DNA of 64,000 nucleotides from Platerodrilus igneus (lineage: Eukaryota > Arthropoda > Insecta > Coleoptera > Lycidae): the NCBI GenBank assembly GCA_036346225.1, contig JARFIW010001489.1:186001-250000 (forward strand), written 5' to 3'. Each line of letters opens with the position of its first letter. Within the stretch, counting starts at the first letter, position 1. Positions 36,110 to 48,094 of the stretch are shown here, piece by piece. The position numbers and the translations under genes are program-made. Under the pieces are notes generated by a model. The model saw only the letters and a program-made list of their open reading frames with translations. It made no database searches and was not told the origin of the DNA.

Positions 36110-39100
36110 GATTCGGTAGTGACGTGGTATGTATAATTTGTATTATAACAAATGTAAACATTACATAATAAAACGTTCCACTATAAAAATATCAATAAAT
36201 TTTTACAGGAGGGTGATAGGGAGGTTTTGTTTATAGATTCGTAATTTTCGAGACATAGCCTATTAGAAATACTTATTGCACATTGGGAAAGAAACACAAT
36301 TTACAATTTGTTGCTGAATATAATGTGATGCGTATCTTGACTCAGACCGCTGTCTTTATATTGTGTTAGAAGGCTAGAAACAATGAGTATAGTATGTTTG
36401 AGTAGTCAAAACTAATTTGGATTAATTATTCTAGATAACTCGTTTAGGCAAGTTTATTCGTCTTGAACGTAAAAAGGGCTAAGCCTAACATATGTAGTTG
36501 AAAAAGCAACGCATGTCATGCTATTTGACCAAAACCTATTTTTATTATCTATCGAATATATATTATTTACGTTATTCCGTAGATCAATCAACGAATACTA
36601 TATGAAGTTCCGTTACCACAACATGCTGTCTTATTTGTGTAGTATCTTTTTACATAATAGCTTTGTATTAACATGTTTGCAATCATCTGAACTGAGGAAT
36701 ACAATGTAAAAAAATTTGAAAGCACACTATGAGATGGGATACTAGTAAGAAAAGGTTTAGAGTTGGTTATTCATTCACATCTAATAAGAAAAAGATATAA
36801 TAAATTGGACAAGTCGGGCATTTTACCAAAACTTGTTTCTATAAAATACGCGGTTTAATTTGAGTTGTAAGATGTGTGTGGTGCTTCCGATGCAGTAGTT
36901 ATGTCTTTGTCTCACCTACAGCAGTTAGTTTGTTTATTTGCTAAACATTATTTAATGAAACATTAGGCAGTAGAAAAGAATTTATAAAATTTAGTTAGTT
37001 AAATGAACTTTTATAGAAAGGAAGAGCCCTGAAAATTTTAGAAGCTTTGGTAGTTTAAATTTAGTAACGTTGCCATATCAAGATAATATTAAATTGGGAT
37101 GAATAGTAAAGCACTTAGTGCATTAAACACAGACAGTAATAAATATCGAGATTTTATCCTCCTTCGCATCGAGTTCAGAAAAATTACAGACAGATACTCG
37201 GGAAGTAACTGGCATATTAATATTATTTGTAAAAATTCACACAGGTTAAAAAACATTAGCCATGGGCTAAAACCGATAAACACAGAATAGCCATATTCTC
37301 ATAAATTAAAAACATAAAAAATGTGTGGGAAACGAAAGCAAATAGTGCAGTCTTTAAGGTATCAAATGTAAAAGCTTGGTAATAAGATGACTGTTTAGGC
37401 GGATAGGACGACATTGACGTCGAAAATCTAACAGTTTAGACGAACTACTCGGCGAGAACGAGAACATCAGGCAATAACCTTGCGACGTTAAACTTTAAAA
37501 CCCCCGGATAGTAGTAGGAGAGGATCAGCTCGGCGAGCAACTTTTTGAAACCCGAACGCGGTGTAAGACGATGGTTTAAGGACAGATACGTTAAGTTACA
37601 GGGCGGAATTCAAATAATAAGGCTGTCAGAGATTAGACAGGCCTTCGGACGCGACTAAATGCGGACATTATTTGTACCAGTTTTATGGAAAAAATGACTA
37701 ATGATTGGAAGCCATTGGTTAAGGACAACAGGTTGGAATTTTACTCGTAGGAGGTCCTGGCCGCTAATGTGGATGGAGTTTTGAAAGAATGAAATAAAAA
37801 ATGTAAGTTAATTGAATATAACCATCACATGCTGTTTGTTGAGTCTAACAATTGTAATTGATAGTTAACTTCTATAAATGTATGGAACCTATTCTTAATA
37901 AGAACTATTAATGTTGGTAGACGTTTCAGTAAATTAAAAGCCTATTGCAGCGCGTCTTCTACATAAAAACTAATTAATTTAGAGGAAAATTAGCTAGTAT
38001 AAACTATCTTGATTGGATTTTGACCAAGTAATATTTTTTACAATCTTAAATTTTTTATTTAAACGCGGATTTGGTCAAATTAAGATAGATTATAGTTATT
38101 GTATACTTTTTTGTTGTCATTTACTGTTTTGAAAATTATGCTTCACAGTATACCTTAGATGTACAACGAAAATGCAAAAGTAATTTGTAAAGGTGTTAGG
38201 GTTTGTATACCCCTACAAGTAATGTATTTGCTCTTGTAAAACCCACCCCGCACCACTGAAAGCTAATCGATGCACTAATTTACCATTACATCACTCCGCC
38301 CTTGTAGAATAAAATTAATTCAGAATTTTTACGTCGTTCAGCACGAAATAGGTTTGTTTTGGCAATCAGTTTTTTTCGAAATGTGTGTAAGTTATATCGT
38401 AATCGGGAAATATAAATAAATGTTTTATTTTAAAATTATTAGTTTGGAATAGATAAGAAGGATTTCATGCATATAGAAGTTGATGATAACTTTGTATACT
38501 AGATAACATTAGCTTTTAGAATGTCAATGTATTTATGAATTATAAGTATTATCTTATAGTTCAAACCACTCGATAACTATAAACATATAGATCTGTGTAA
38601 AAGTTAAAAGTTAGTGCGGGAGAAGCTTCGTGAAAAGAAAAAAAAGTTCTTAGAGAACGAATAAAAAAATTCACAAAATTTACCAAATACTTTTTATAAT
38701 TGCGGAGCAGACTAGCTTAACAGAGATAAAAACGTTCGTTTTTTTGGAGTCATTACAATCAGCAACCTCAACTTACTTGCAATTAGTAGAAACGAAAAGA
38801 TTTGCAGTTAAAAATATGATACCGTCCGTCGGGGTGAATCGGAACAACTTTTAATAATTTTTCGATATAACTCCTCACAGAAATAACGAAATTTATCAGA
38901 AACTGGGAATATTGATTTAGATGGCATAATTTGTTCAAGCCTGAAGGGAATTTGTTTGTATGTCTACCGATAAAGATAAAAATAATTGTTAGTATCTCGG
39001 CTCACCCCTCAAAAGGCGCAAATCAGGATACTAATTTATATTGCATTCAAAATACAAGCAACCTCTAGAATGTGGTTAATCAGGGCATAAAAGAATTAGG

Positions 39101-39240
39101 ATCAAAGATTTTTCCGTTAAAAAAAAGTTTTTTATTTATTTCTTTTGTAGGTAGATATTTCATTATATAAAAACGAGCAAAAAATAAAGCATAGGTACTT
39201 ATATATAATAACTTTTGAGTATTAAATAAACAGGGAACTC
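36110..39240. other. Stretch without recognised gene; GC-richer patch at 37390-37790
   Basis: Mostly AT-rich. At 37390-37790 the base composition becomes clearly more GC-rich ('ggcgagcaac', 'gaacgcggtg', 'ttcggacgcgact') without a long open frame. It could be a transposon fragment, an untranslated exon or a non-coding RNA; I cannot decide. Confidence 0.4.
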
Positions 39241-39242
39241 AG

Positions 39243-40960
39243 ACCCAACACACCTTAGGGTATTTGGCGATGGCAGTTTTTTACGATTTGACATAAATTC
39301 ATAATGCTTATGTCGTCAATTGCAAAAAAAGTAAAACAGGTTCTATTTCTTCTATTGGGACGTAAAAATGTAACTTCAATATCATCGTCGTCTAGTTTTG
39401 AGTGTGGCCCACAAAGAATTTTTTGTCTTAAATGGTTTCAAACTGGACTTCAATAAACTCCCCAATAGAGAAGTTCCTTATGGTTACCTATCTTAGATTA
39501 GCCTGTGCTTCCTCGTCTTCCGCATCGATATCAGATTCGCAGCTATGTCAGGTTCAGCTTATTATTAATCATCAGAGTCCACGAAGTCTTGCAAAGCCGT
39601 ACCGGTCGATGGTTCATCTTGAGACGTTTGTAGAAATGCTGTAGTGGCAACACTTTTTCAGGGTTCAACTGAAATTCTCTGTTTACTTGTGGCTCTAGAA
39701 CTGCATATATTTCTATTTTCGTTCAGTAAAAACTTAGCCGACGCTGTCAAGCTTGAAGATCGCCGTTTTCAATGCGCTGTGATCTTTGTGACAAACGTTT
39801 TGTTACCTGGGTTGATTCCGGTTGTAGCAAAGGATTTTATAATAGTTAAGTTCATAGTGTTTAATCTGCTTATAGTGGATTTAAACAACTTAGGGACATA
39901 CTGTTTAGGTAAAGATCCTTTATATTAGTTTTCTACTCTTGTTAGACATTGGATCAACTTTCCTTCAAGGACCCAAGCACAGCCACATCAAGCGGATATG
40001 TCAGATGTGTTGAATTGAGTGGTGGATCAAATCGAATGTCATTTTCTCACAAAGTTCAACTACTGTATATGACAGGTGACTACATAAGTTATCCCCAATT
40101 ACAGTTCTCGGTGCAGGCTGCTTTTTTAGATATGAAAGTGCAATAGTTATAAACCAATTTTCGAAAAGTGCTTGATCGAACCGCTTACTTTTAGTTCTAC
40201 CATACCTTGTTCCCTTTGAGCCGTTCTCTGTTCAGCTTTCATAAATATGTCCACTTTTATAGACCACAAAGGGCCGAACCATCCGCTCGATACGCTGATT
40301 AAAAACATTCTAAGAGTCCCAGTTTTTTCGAGTCGATAATGCGTTCTGGATGTCGTGTTTTCCTTTGACCAACACATATTATTTCCCTGGATTATAGACA
40401 AAGTAAGTTTCATCGTAGCTGATAAGCGACTGTGGTTGGACATTTTGTAGATTTTCTCCTAGATTGTCAAAGTGGTTGTTTATTATGTCGGGAGTTATGG
40501 ACGCACAAGATCGTTTTCTCACAAAGGCTGACTGCAAGGGCTTGTTGATGTCTAGAATAAAATAAGTTGGTCCAGTCAAAATCTGGTAGATTGTTGTCGA
40601 ATTTAGTAACTTTAATCCCTGTCTATCAAGATAACCCCTGACTATAGAACGGATATTAATCTTTTTTAAAGAATCGTTCTATTCTACAGTAATTGTAATT
40701 AACTGAACAAGCCTGATTTCTTCAGGTACTGCCAAAATAGTTTGTTCTTCATGTTTCTTCACGTACTTGCTACCATATTGTTGCAACGTTGATTTTGGTA
40801 TGTTGAGAACATTCTCTGGTTTTCTAAAACTTATTTGCCTACTTTTGTACTGTCATAAGGCCTTTTTAAATAAATTTGTGTAATAATTTGGAAAAGCTGC
40901 TTCCAGGACGCTTTTTATATTTTCTGTGCATTGTTCCGATTCATCTCTAGACGTGAAAAA
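39243..40960 (-). pseudogene. pogo/Tigger-like DDE transposase, decayed
   Basis: Read on the minus strand in shifting frames: an N-terminal psq-type helix-turn-helix ('SFRKPENVLNIPKSTLQQYG', ~40830-40770), a linker, then the DDE_1 core with 'SYDET' (~40400), 'GDNLCSHL' (~40090) and 'PLDVAVLG' (~39985), the three catalytic-block positions. It continues with 'LPKQYVPKLFKSTISRLN' (~39900) and a C-terminal acidic region with 'DDDDIEVTFLRPNRRNRTCF' (~39390). Stops and single-base shifts disable it. No terminal inverted repeats recognised. Moves DNA by cut-and-paste in active relatives. Confidence 0.65.
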
Positions 40961-41476
40961 AATTATTAAAAGATTAATTTAAAAAAACAAAATGAAATAA
41001 ACACATTATCCTGTACGTAACACGTGAAGAATATTCAAACGCATAACACATAAAGAACAGGACCTAAATTTTAGGATAAATGCCTTTTTCTAGGGAAGTT
41101 TTCAGGCACTTAAAAATGTAAACAAATGATCTACGATCTTTTTGCACCTGTACACCACGATTACTACATCAATACTGCGGTGATCGTGATCTCAAACACC
41201 GTCATGTCGTCTGCTCCGATTACACCTATTACGCATTCTAAAAACATCGCCACTTGGCAAATCGACCCGAATTCTTCATCCACCAACCTTTCGTTCCAAT
41301 TCACCCTGCTGTCCCGATCGCCCCAATTAATGGTAACAGTTATTTGAGTAAAATCGAGCAGTGACTGAATTAGATGGATGTGTAAGCTTTCTATGTCAAA
41401 TTTGGATCTATCTTTCAAAATGCATCTCAAAAAATGTTTTCTATTCACTAGTCTACCTCTAAATAACTTAATTTAC

Positions 41477-41939
41477 CTTTACAAGAGCAACATTTGGAAA
41501 TTTTTCAAAGCTTAGGTTATGTTCCTCTCCTAGTAGACCATATTTACGTTGTCCTTTATATATTCTCGCTGCAGTAGTGGTTGTCAATCCCATGCCATCA
41601 CCAACAAAAATCACTACGTTTTTTGCTACATGCTTTTTCTCTAGATTATCATCTCTCAGCATCCTTATTAAATGTTCTTCACCATTTGTTTGCCAATAGC
41701 TTTTTTCTAGAAAAAGGTTTTATTTAATGTTGAATCAAAAGCATTTGTTTACCTTGACTTTCAAGCTTACTGTCATCTGCGGGGGTATATACATCATAGT
41801 CAGCTAAAATTTGGAATACGTTTCTATTAATGCTTACAATATTTAAGACATTAAACGACTTACCTGTTAAACAGTGTGTATTAGAAACGGCTATAAGACC
41901 AACAAATAGCAGAACATTTATAACTTCTTTTGCTGTCAT
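41477..41939 (-). CDS. Alkaline phosphatase, first three exons (5' part only)
   Basis: Three minus-strand exons splice in frame to 119 codons: 41939-41864 (ATG, 25-residue hydrophobic signal peptide; donor GTAAGT), 41803-41753 (acceptor TTTTAG; donor GTAAAC) and 41706-41477 (acceptor TTCTAG; donor GTAAAT), with introns of 60 and 46 bp. The third exon carries the family hallmark '[11 protein letters not shown]' with the metal-binding Asp, followed by 'TAARIYKGQ' and '[13 protein letters not shown]', as in insect membrane-bound alkaline phosphatases, which hydrolyse phosphomonoesters at the cell surface. The exons with the catalytic serine, histidines and GPI signal should lie at lower coordinates but I find none in this window. 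Either the next intron is very long or the gene is a truncated copy. Confidence 0.8.
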
Positions 41940-41944
41940 TGCTG

Positions 41945-43359
41945 TTAAAAAAATATAAAGTTAAAGAATATCATTTCTTTGAATTTTGGAACAAATGGCT
42001 TGTAGGAAAAAGTGTTTCAAATCTATAAAATATTTTTAATTACTATTTAATGTTTGAACAAGCGCATTTGTGTATAAGGGTCACTTTGATCAACTATGAA
42101 ACCTTGTTTCTATTTATGTGCATTTATTGAAACAATTTCGTGATAAAACTTTTGAAACATATGTAAACATAAAATTACAAAACGCCAACACTTTTGACTT
42201 TTAATCTATAAGTCAAGTAATCACTGGAATAAAATACAATTGACGAGCTTGAAAACTAAACATGGACATTTGAAAAACTAGCAAATTCTGAAAAAATGGA
42301 GTTAATTGAACTTCAGGTTTGGTTTGGAGTAACCATATTTAGGATAGGCGAGTTTGTTTTTATAAAAAGGTCGATTTTAGTTGATTGCAGCAAAAGCGCA
42401 AAGAGATAACAAAATGATGTTTTGGATGCACGTTAATAATATATATACATATATACTTAAACTTTATTAGAAGTATAAAATTCCCTTATTTTCATTTACC
42501 TTCTTATTATTTAATTGTATGAAGATAAAGTTACTATCAAATATGTAAATTTAGGTCTTCTTCAAAGGAACGCTTTTTAATCAAATATTTTGCTTTGCGT
42601 TCACTTTTCATGTGTATTTTTCTTTATAGAATGCAACATTGCATGACTAGTAGTTTTCAGGTTTATATAATTGCTATACAGATGATGCGTCATCAATATA
42701 AGCATTCATATAAATCTGCATTGGAAAGACATTATTTCGGAAGTTCTGGGTTGTGAAAAAGTCGTATTGAAGGTTTTATTCCTCTATAATATTTAAAATC
42801 TGGAAGCTTTTTTTGAAATGTACAATGTGTAGAGATAATGTTTATCAAATTTGCGAAAACATACATCGAGATAGGAATTTACAAAAATGTTAGTTAAATT
42901 GGATATCAACTAACTTACAAGGCACATGCTTGGCGTGATAGCAAAATAACTTTAATTGTGTAAATTTCTTGGTTTTCCCATATTATTAAAATTAAAAACA
43001 TACATGTCAGGTTAATTAGGTGTATCGGGTATTTTTTAAGACATGCAGGTGTGTTTTAAATCATAAACAACTTTTATTTTTTAATGTTTCTACTATTTAG
43101 GTCAACATTTGGAATCTGTGCGAATACGATTGGATTACGTAAAGAGCAGGTTTTCTAAACTCTGCTGATTGGATGAGGGTGTGGTTTGTTGTCATAATTA
43201 TGGTAGTAGCTGGTATGAATTGGAACTTTGGTGTTGCTCGTTTTTGTAACGTCAATGTGTTTTAAAAATATACAAGTTAAAGGGAAATAATGAAAGGGTT
43301 TCTTTCTACTTCTTCCGGGGATTATTATCTCTCAATTATTAAAAAAGACCATACACACA

Positions 43360-43360
<1 letters not shown>
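41945..43360. other. AT-rich stretch upstream of the alkaline phosphatase exons
   Basis: Presumed promoter region of the minus-strand gene; no clear TATA or initiator motif recognised. No other gene seen. Confidence 0.35.

Positions 43361-43364
<4 letters not shown>

Positions 43365-43409
<45 letters not shown>
43365..43409. repeat. (TA)n microsatellite
   Basis: TA tract preceded by 'cacacacaaaa'. Confidence 0.95.
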
Positions 43410-43412
<3 letters not shown>

Positions 43413-43463
43413 TGTAATAATAGGTCACATAGAAGTCACCGAACACAATATCCGATCTCAAAA

Positions 43464-43830
43464 ACGCAAGTATATCATTGTTTAAATATTTAGAAAAACA
43501 TTTGAGTTATCTTAAGTAGTTAAAAATTGCACAAGATTTTGGCACATGTTTCTTGTAAATGCATAATTTCAAATAGCTTTTTATGCCGAATTTAGAGTTA
43601 ATTTGACCACTACAAAAGATTTTTTTGAGGTGTCTGATCAGTTACACTTAAACGGGTTTTAAACAAGAGTATTACAAATTATACATACCTCGTTCTAAAA
43701 GAAATTTGTACATAGTGACTTACATAAGAAAAGTTTTGGGAATACTAATTACAAGCACAAACTGAGTGAATTTCTATTAATATTTAATGTTGTTTTTTTG
43801 TTTAGTTAAGTTGTAAACTGTATTTGTAGG
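43464..43830 (+). repeat. Dispersed ~370-bp repeat, copy 1
   Basis: Aligns in direct orientation with 54664-55030: shared 'acgcaagtatatcattgttta' at the start, then 'ttggcacatgtttcttgtaaatg' and 'acatagtgactTacat/ctcaca...gaaaagttt' and 'aatatttaatgttgt'. No terminal repeats, poly-A tail or coding; family unknown. Confidence 0.75.
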
Positions 43831-44199
43831 TTTTGATACTTGTTTGTAAGTAATCTATTGGAAAATGTGTAATGAAGAAAGATGTATGTGGATATAGCTG
43901 TTACTACTATTTGTATTTTAATTAATATTTGATAATATTATAACTATGATGTTCGTTGTTTCATTTATTCTGATAATACAGGCATCTTCGGGCGATAATT
44001 TACACCAGATCAGTTTTGTTTGCATAACACCTTTTATTGGACCCCAACACCTAGGCAGCATACAGCTTCATACTGACAAAATCTTTTATTGGCGCTTCAA
44101 AGTATCAGACTTGATTAATGCGTTTGAAAATTAGAGTTTTGTGTCTTGTAGAATTTTGCAAAAATTTTCTCTGGGTAGTATATCAGATTGGTTTCCAGA

Positions 44200-46120
44200 A
44201 TAAACATTGAATGAAAGAAATTTGCGAGGAATTGAAAGCAGAAGGGGTAGAAATTGATTCTCGGGAAAGTGCTATTTAGAAGACCCGAAAATGGAGGATT
44301 CAGAGGTAAAAAAAGAAAAAAGTGCAGAAGACACTCCGGAATTGAAAATGATAGCTTTATTATTGAACTTAAACAAAAGTATGCAACAACAGAGAGAAAA
44401 TGTAAAAGGAATGAGTCAAAAGGATGAAAGAAGTATGAAAGAGTTGAGTGAGAAATTTGATGAGAATACTCAGAAGTTAAAATCAGAAAGTGAAAAAAAA
44501 GAAAATTTAAAGACAAGTGAAAAGATAACTTTAGGCTAAAAAAGGACTAACAAGGCGACACACGAAATGAAATTCGAACTTAGAGGTAAAGATACACAAA
44601 ATTTGTAAGATGTAGATGATGTTAAAGAGAAAATTGTTCAAATAAAAACCAATCAGGAAACTGCCGAGAAAGAAACAAATAGAAAAATTAAGAATTTAGA
44701 TCAAAAGGTCAACGAAATAGAAGAAAGTTGCCAAGCTGGATTTAAAACATTTCGAAACGGCTTCGGAAATCTTAAAATAGATTTAGAAAATTTAGAGGAT
44801 TGAACGAAAAATAATATTAATGTTGGGGAAATCATAAGGTGAAGTCCAACGTGCTCCATTGGAAAAATAATAAAATTTTTATTGGGATAAACTGAACCCT
44901 AAAATATTTTCAAATAATGTCAAAACTTTAATACAGGATAGTTGGAATGAACAGACGAAACTGAATATAGTAAGATTCACGTTAAGAGGAAGTGCGGAAA
45001 TCTGGATTGGACCTATTGAAAGTAAGTTAAACTCCTTTAAAGATTGTGAAGTCAAATTTTTAAAACATTTCTGGGGGACAACCAACAATTTAAAGCAAGG
45101 AACAATTTAATCATGGGCAAATACAGTAGTGATTCTGGCATGACAAGAGAATCGAATGCTATAAAAAAATTCAGTGTGGCGAAACAACTTGATCATCCTT
45201 TAGAGGATATACAAATAATTAAATATTTAGTTGGAGACTTTGAGACAGAGGTAAGGCAATGCATCGCCTTACAGAATATAGTACACTTTTAAAGGTATGA
45301 TGATAGAAGAGAGCAACAATAGAGAAAACGACAAACTCCAATTTTCGTTAAGTGACAAACCAAGCACACCCCTAGAAATTAATCAGTATGAACATCAACG
45401 TGAATTTATAAAGCTGGATTCAGAAAGTGATAAAAATTTAAACAAAAAACTTCCTACCTATTTTAAATTTAAATATAGAGGATAAAATTATTAAGGCATT
45501 TACAGACACAAGAACTGAAGCATCGCTCATTTCGGAAAATTTTATTAAAAACAACATTCAAAAATTAAATAGTGAGTTATACCCATGAAGGAACATAACT
45601 TAGTAGCACCGAACAAGAAGAAGTTCGCAAGTATAAACAGCATGGCAATCTTAAGATATGAGTTGGAACACGAAGTTATAATTGTATCTGGACTGAGGGC
45701 GGAGACGGGTTTTGGGATGGACGTAATTGATAGGTTAAAGTTGCTCGTAGATGCAAATGATTAGAAGATTATATGTGGTAAAGTATATTAAGTGGTATGA
45801 TGAGGTAAATGTTGAAGTCGAGAAAGACTGTGTTAATTTGAATTTATATGAAGTAGAGGAAGAAGTAAATAAATAAAAAAAGATGTATATGTGGTACAGG
45901 AAGAACTAAAGAAAGTACAGTTAAAGAGTATTGAAGATCCAGGTAAGGTACAAGATGAAATAGAATCCGCGATAATTGAATATTCCGAGAAGAGTGAGTT
46001 AAAAAATGAAGATTTGAGTATTTCTACAAGTTACGAAGTTAAGATGGAATAATTTAAGGACGATGAGGGTAAAGATAAATTAATTGAAGGTAATAAAAAT
46101 TTAAATAAAAAGGGGCGATG
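44200..46120 (+). pseudogene. gag: Decayed Gypsy gag-protease (gypsy-3 relic)
   Basis: Starts with an open frame from ATG 44291 encoding a charged coiled-coil-like N-terminus (82 codons), continues in other frames with 'VRFTLRGSAEIWIGPIESK' (~44970) and 'FKDCEVKFLKHFWG' (~45040), the conserved capsid block of insect Gypsy gags. Around 45495 'AFTDTRTEASLISENF' resembles the aspartic-protease site with the canonical DTG changed to DTR. The tail is a charged, low-complexity stretch to 46120. Stops at many positions; RT and integrase absent. A (TA)n tract at 46138 abuts it. Confidence 0.6.
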
Positions 46121-46135
46121 TTAATAAGAAATTAG

Positions 46136-46137
<2 letters not shown>

Positions 46138-46184
<47 letters not shown>
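46138..46184. repeat. (TA)n microsatellite
   Basis: Pure TA tract on the left side of the Penelope-like fragment. Confidence 0.95.
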
Positions 46185-46187
<3 letters not shown>

Positions 46188-46189
46188 AA

Positions 46190-46990
46190 GATTTTGTTTT
46201 TTGGTTCTTGGGATAAAGTCGCTCATAAAATTAAACACAAAACATTAGATGTGTATCATTTGTATTAAATCGTACGTTTCGGTGATAATTTACACCTTAA
46301 TCATCGATCTACATGAAAAAGTATATAAATAGGTAATTCATATAACAGGTAATATATGTTTAACTTACTTATTACTTGATAAAATTATTTTATGTATTCA
46401 CCCATAATAAAAGTAACAGAAGGAAGCTTGTAATATTACTGATTAAGAATTAAAATTAATTTTGAATGAACTGTCAGTTCACTTATTTGACAAAAATGTA
46501 GGATCAAGGATGACATCAATCAACAAATTATGACACTATTTGCTAATATTTTTTATTTAAATAGTAGTATGTGGTTTATTTGTAAAAAATTTTTTTGTAT
46601 GGTGGGTTGCATAAAAATAGTTAGATTTTAAAATCATATATTTTTACAGGTGTAGTAAACAGATTGACTTTTGACTTAAATTAAATAGAATTCTGTGTGT
46701 AAGCAATATCATTATAGTTAGTATATTTTTTTGGATTAAAAGTGTATAAGTATGGGTAAACTGTATGTAAATTATTGATGTCTTCTTTGTGATTGATGGA
46801 ATTTTGTTCTTGGTTTATATGAAATGATTCTAAGAAAAGTCTTTTTTTGTAATTGCTTTCTATATCTAAAATTTTTACATTATCATAATTGACTTTGTGT
46901 TTTGTATTGTATAAATGTATAGAAAGAGCACAAGAAGTTTTTCCTAATTTTGCATCACTTTTCTAATTTAACTACGCTCAAGAATTATCA
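46190..46990 (-). mobile_element. Penelope-like element fragment with 3' terminal repeat and hammerhead-like fold
   Basis: On the minus strand the C-terminal half of a GIY-YIG endonuclease domain is read at 46965-46700 ('CALSIHLYNTKHKVNYDNVKIL', then 'KRLFLESFHINQE'), the layout of Penelope-like EN domains. Downstream on the same strand, at 46312-46268, is GATGATTAAGGTG...CACCGAAACG: a GGTG/CACC stem followed by GAAA, as in hammerhead ribozymes of Penelope terminal repeats (first core box is imperfect). TA tracts bracket the fragment. Confidence 0.65.
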
Positions 46991-46993
46991 AGA

Positions 46994-46997
<4 letters not shown>

Positions 46998-47033
<36 letters not shown>
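46998..47033. repeat. (TA)n microsatellite
   Basis: TA tract between the Penelope-like fragment and the mariner-type element. Confidence 0.95.
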
Positions 47034-47034
<1 letters not shown>

Positions 47035-47036
<2 letters not shown>

Positions 47037-48002
47037 GTTATCATAAAGTAAGGGATATATTTTAAATTATGATAACTTTTTAACAAATTAAGTTAATAAC
47101 AAGAAATAAATGAAATCTAATTGCTTATGAAATGGGATTTAGTATGCCCAAAACAGGTTACGGCAATTGCTCAATATGACCTCCATTTTGTTGTTGTAAG
47201 ATCACCATCCTTACCTCCAAATTGTACACAGCATTTCGTAACATTTCTGGTTGAATTGTACCAATTTGCTCCGTAATACTGTCTTTTAATTCTTGTAGCG
47301 TAGTTGGTCGTCTTTCCATCTGAGCCAATACTCGCAAAGAAAAATCATACCCAGTAGCCAAATCTGCGTCCTTTAATTCAAACAGCATTTTCAGTTTATA
47401 TGGATACATGTTTAGAATTTTGCGTAAAATTTTCCAAACCGTGGTATACGGCATTTGCAATCGCTTGGATATCGTATTTGCACTGCTGATTGCGAGTGAA
47501 TTGCTTCTGGCTATGTCTTGATTTTCATGAAGAACCTCTGCAACTTGGACATCACTAATTATTGGTCTTCCTGATCTTGGTAAGTCAGTTACAGACCCTG
47601 TTCTTTCAAATTTTTGTATCAAATTGCGGTACGCTTTCATTTGACAGGGTCCCGCTCTCAAACCCATTCTCGTGCGAAATCTTCGTAATCCAGCGGTGTA
47701 ATTTCTGCCGGATTCATAATAGCACTGAACTAAACCAATTCTTGTTTGTAAATCCATGTTATTACAGTTGAGTCGTTTGAACTCAACGTTTACTTGAGTT
47801 TTAATTTCAAAATAAAACTTCAAATTGAATAATTTCGTTTTGACACTAGTGTCAACAATTGTTATGACAACGCTTTGGTTTCTCATAGATACGGTAAAAT
47901 CCCATTCATTAAGCAACTAGATTTCGTTTATTTTATGTTACTAACTTAATTTATTAAAAAGTTGTAATGATTTAAAATATATCCCTTACTTTATGATAAC
48001 CT
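47035..48002 (-). mobile_element. Internally deleted Tc1/mariner-type element with TIRs
   Basis: The outer ~60 bp at 47035-47097 (AGGTTATCATAAAGTAAGGG...) and 48002-47941 are inverted copies with few mismatches. The only gene is the minus-strand ORF inside. The TA-rich flanks hide the target duplication. Non-autonomous, about 970 bp. Confidence 0.85.
47158..47757 (-). CDS. Core-less transposase of the mariner-type element
   Basis: 199 codons from the ATG at 47757; the frame is open further upstream to 47916 but with a non-ATG start and an additional ATG at 47886. The N-terminal part is a bipartite helix-turn-helix domain ('YRNLIQKFERTGSVTDLPRS', then 'SANTISKRLQMPYTTVWKIL') that binds TIRs in relatives. 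After 'LATGYDFSLRVLAQM' it jumps directly to the C-terminal tail of the family ('LQELKDSITEQIGTIQPEML'); the DDE/D catalytic domain in between is missing. The fusion preserves the frame and contains no stop. Relatives are ~340-360 residues. It could bind but not cut element ends. Confidence 0.75.
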   Translation of the reverse strand: MDLQTRIGLVQCYYESGRNYTAGLRRFRTRMGLRAGPCQMKAYRNLIQKFERTGSVTDLPRSGRPIISDVQVAEVLHENQDIARSNSLAISSANTISKRLQMPYTTVWKILRKILNMYPYKLKMLFELKDADLATGYDFSLRVLAQMERRPTTLQELKDSITEQIGTIQPEMLRNAVYNLEVRMVILQQQNGGHIEQLP

Positions 48003-48026
48003 AGTATATAAATAAATATAAATAAA

Positions 48027-48027
<1 letters not shown>

Positions 48028-48092
<65 letters not shown>
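48028..48092. repeat. (TA)n microsatellite, interrupted
   Basis: Two TA tracts separated by 'ttga', just beyond the right end of the mariner-type element. Confidence 0.95.
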
Positions 48093-48093
<1 letters not shown>

Positions 48094-48094
48094 A

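Noticed and set aside
41126..41448. Overlapping ~73- and ~94-codon frames on opposite strands just downstream of the phosphatase exons
   Set aside because: Neither contains alkaline phosphatase motifs or usable splice sites joining the preceding exon, and I recognise no family.
44115..44516. 133-codon minus-strand Phe/Leu-rich frame
   Set aside because: Antisense shadow of the Lys/Glu-rich gag frame on the plus strand.
47562..47771. Plus-strand frame inside the mariner-type element
   Set aside because: Antisense of the helix-turn-helix transposase region.
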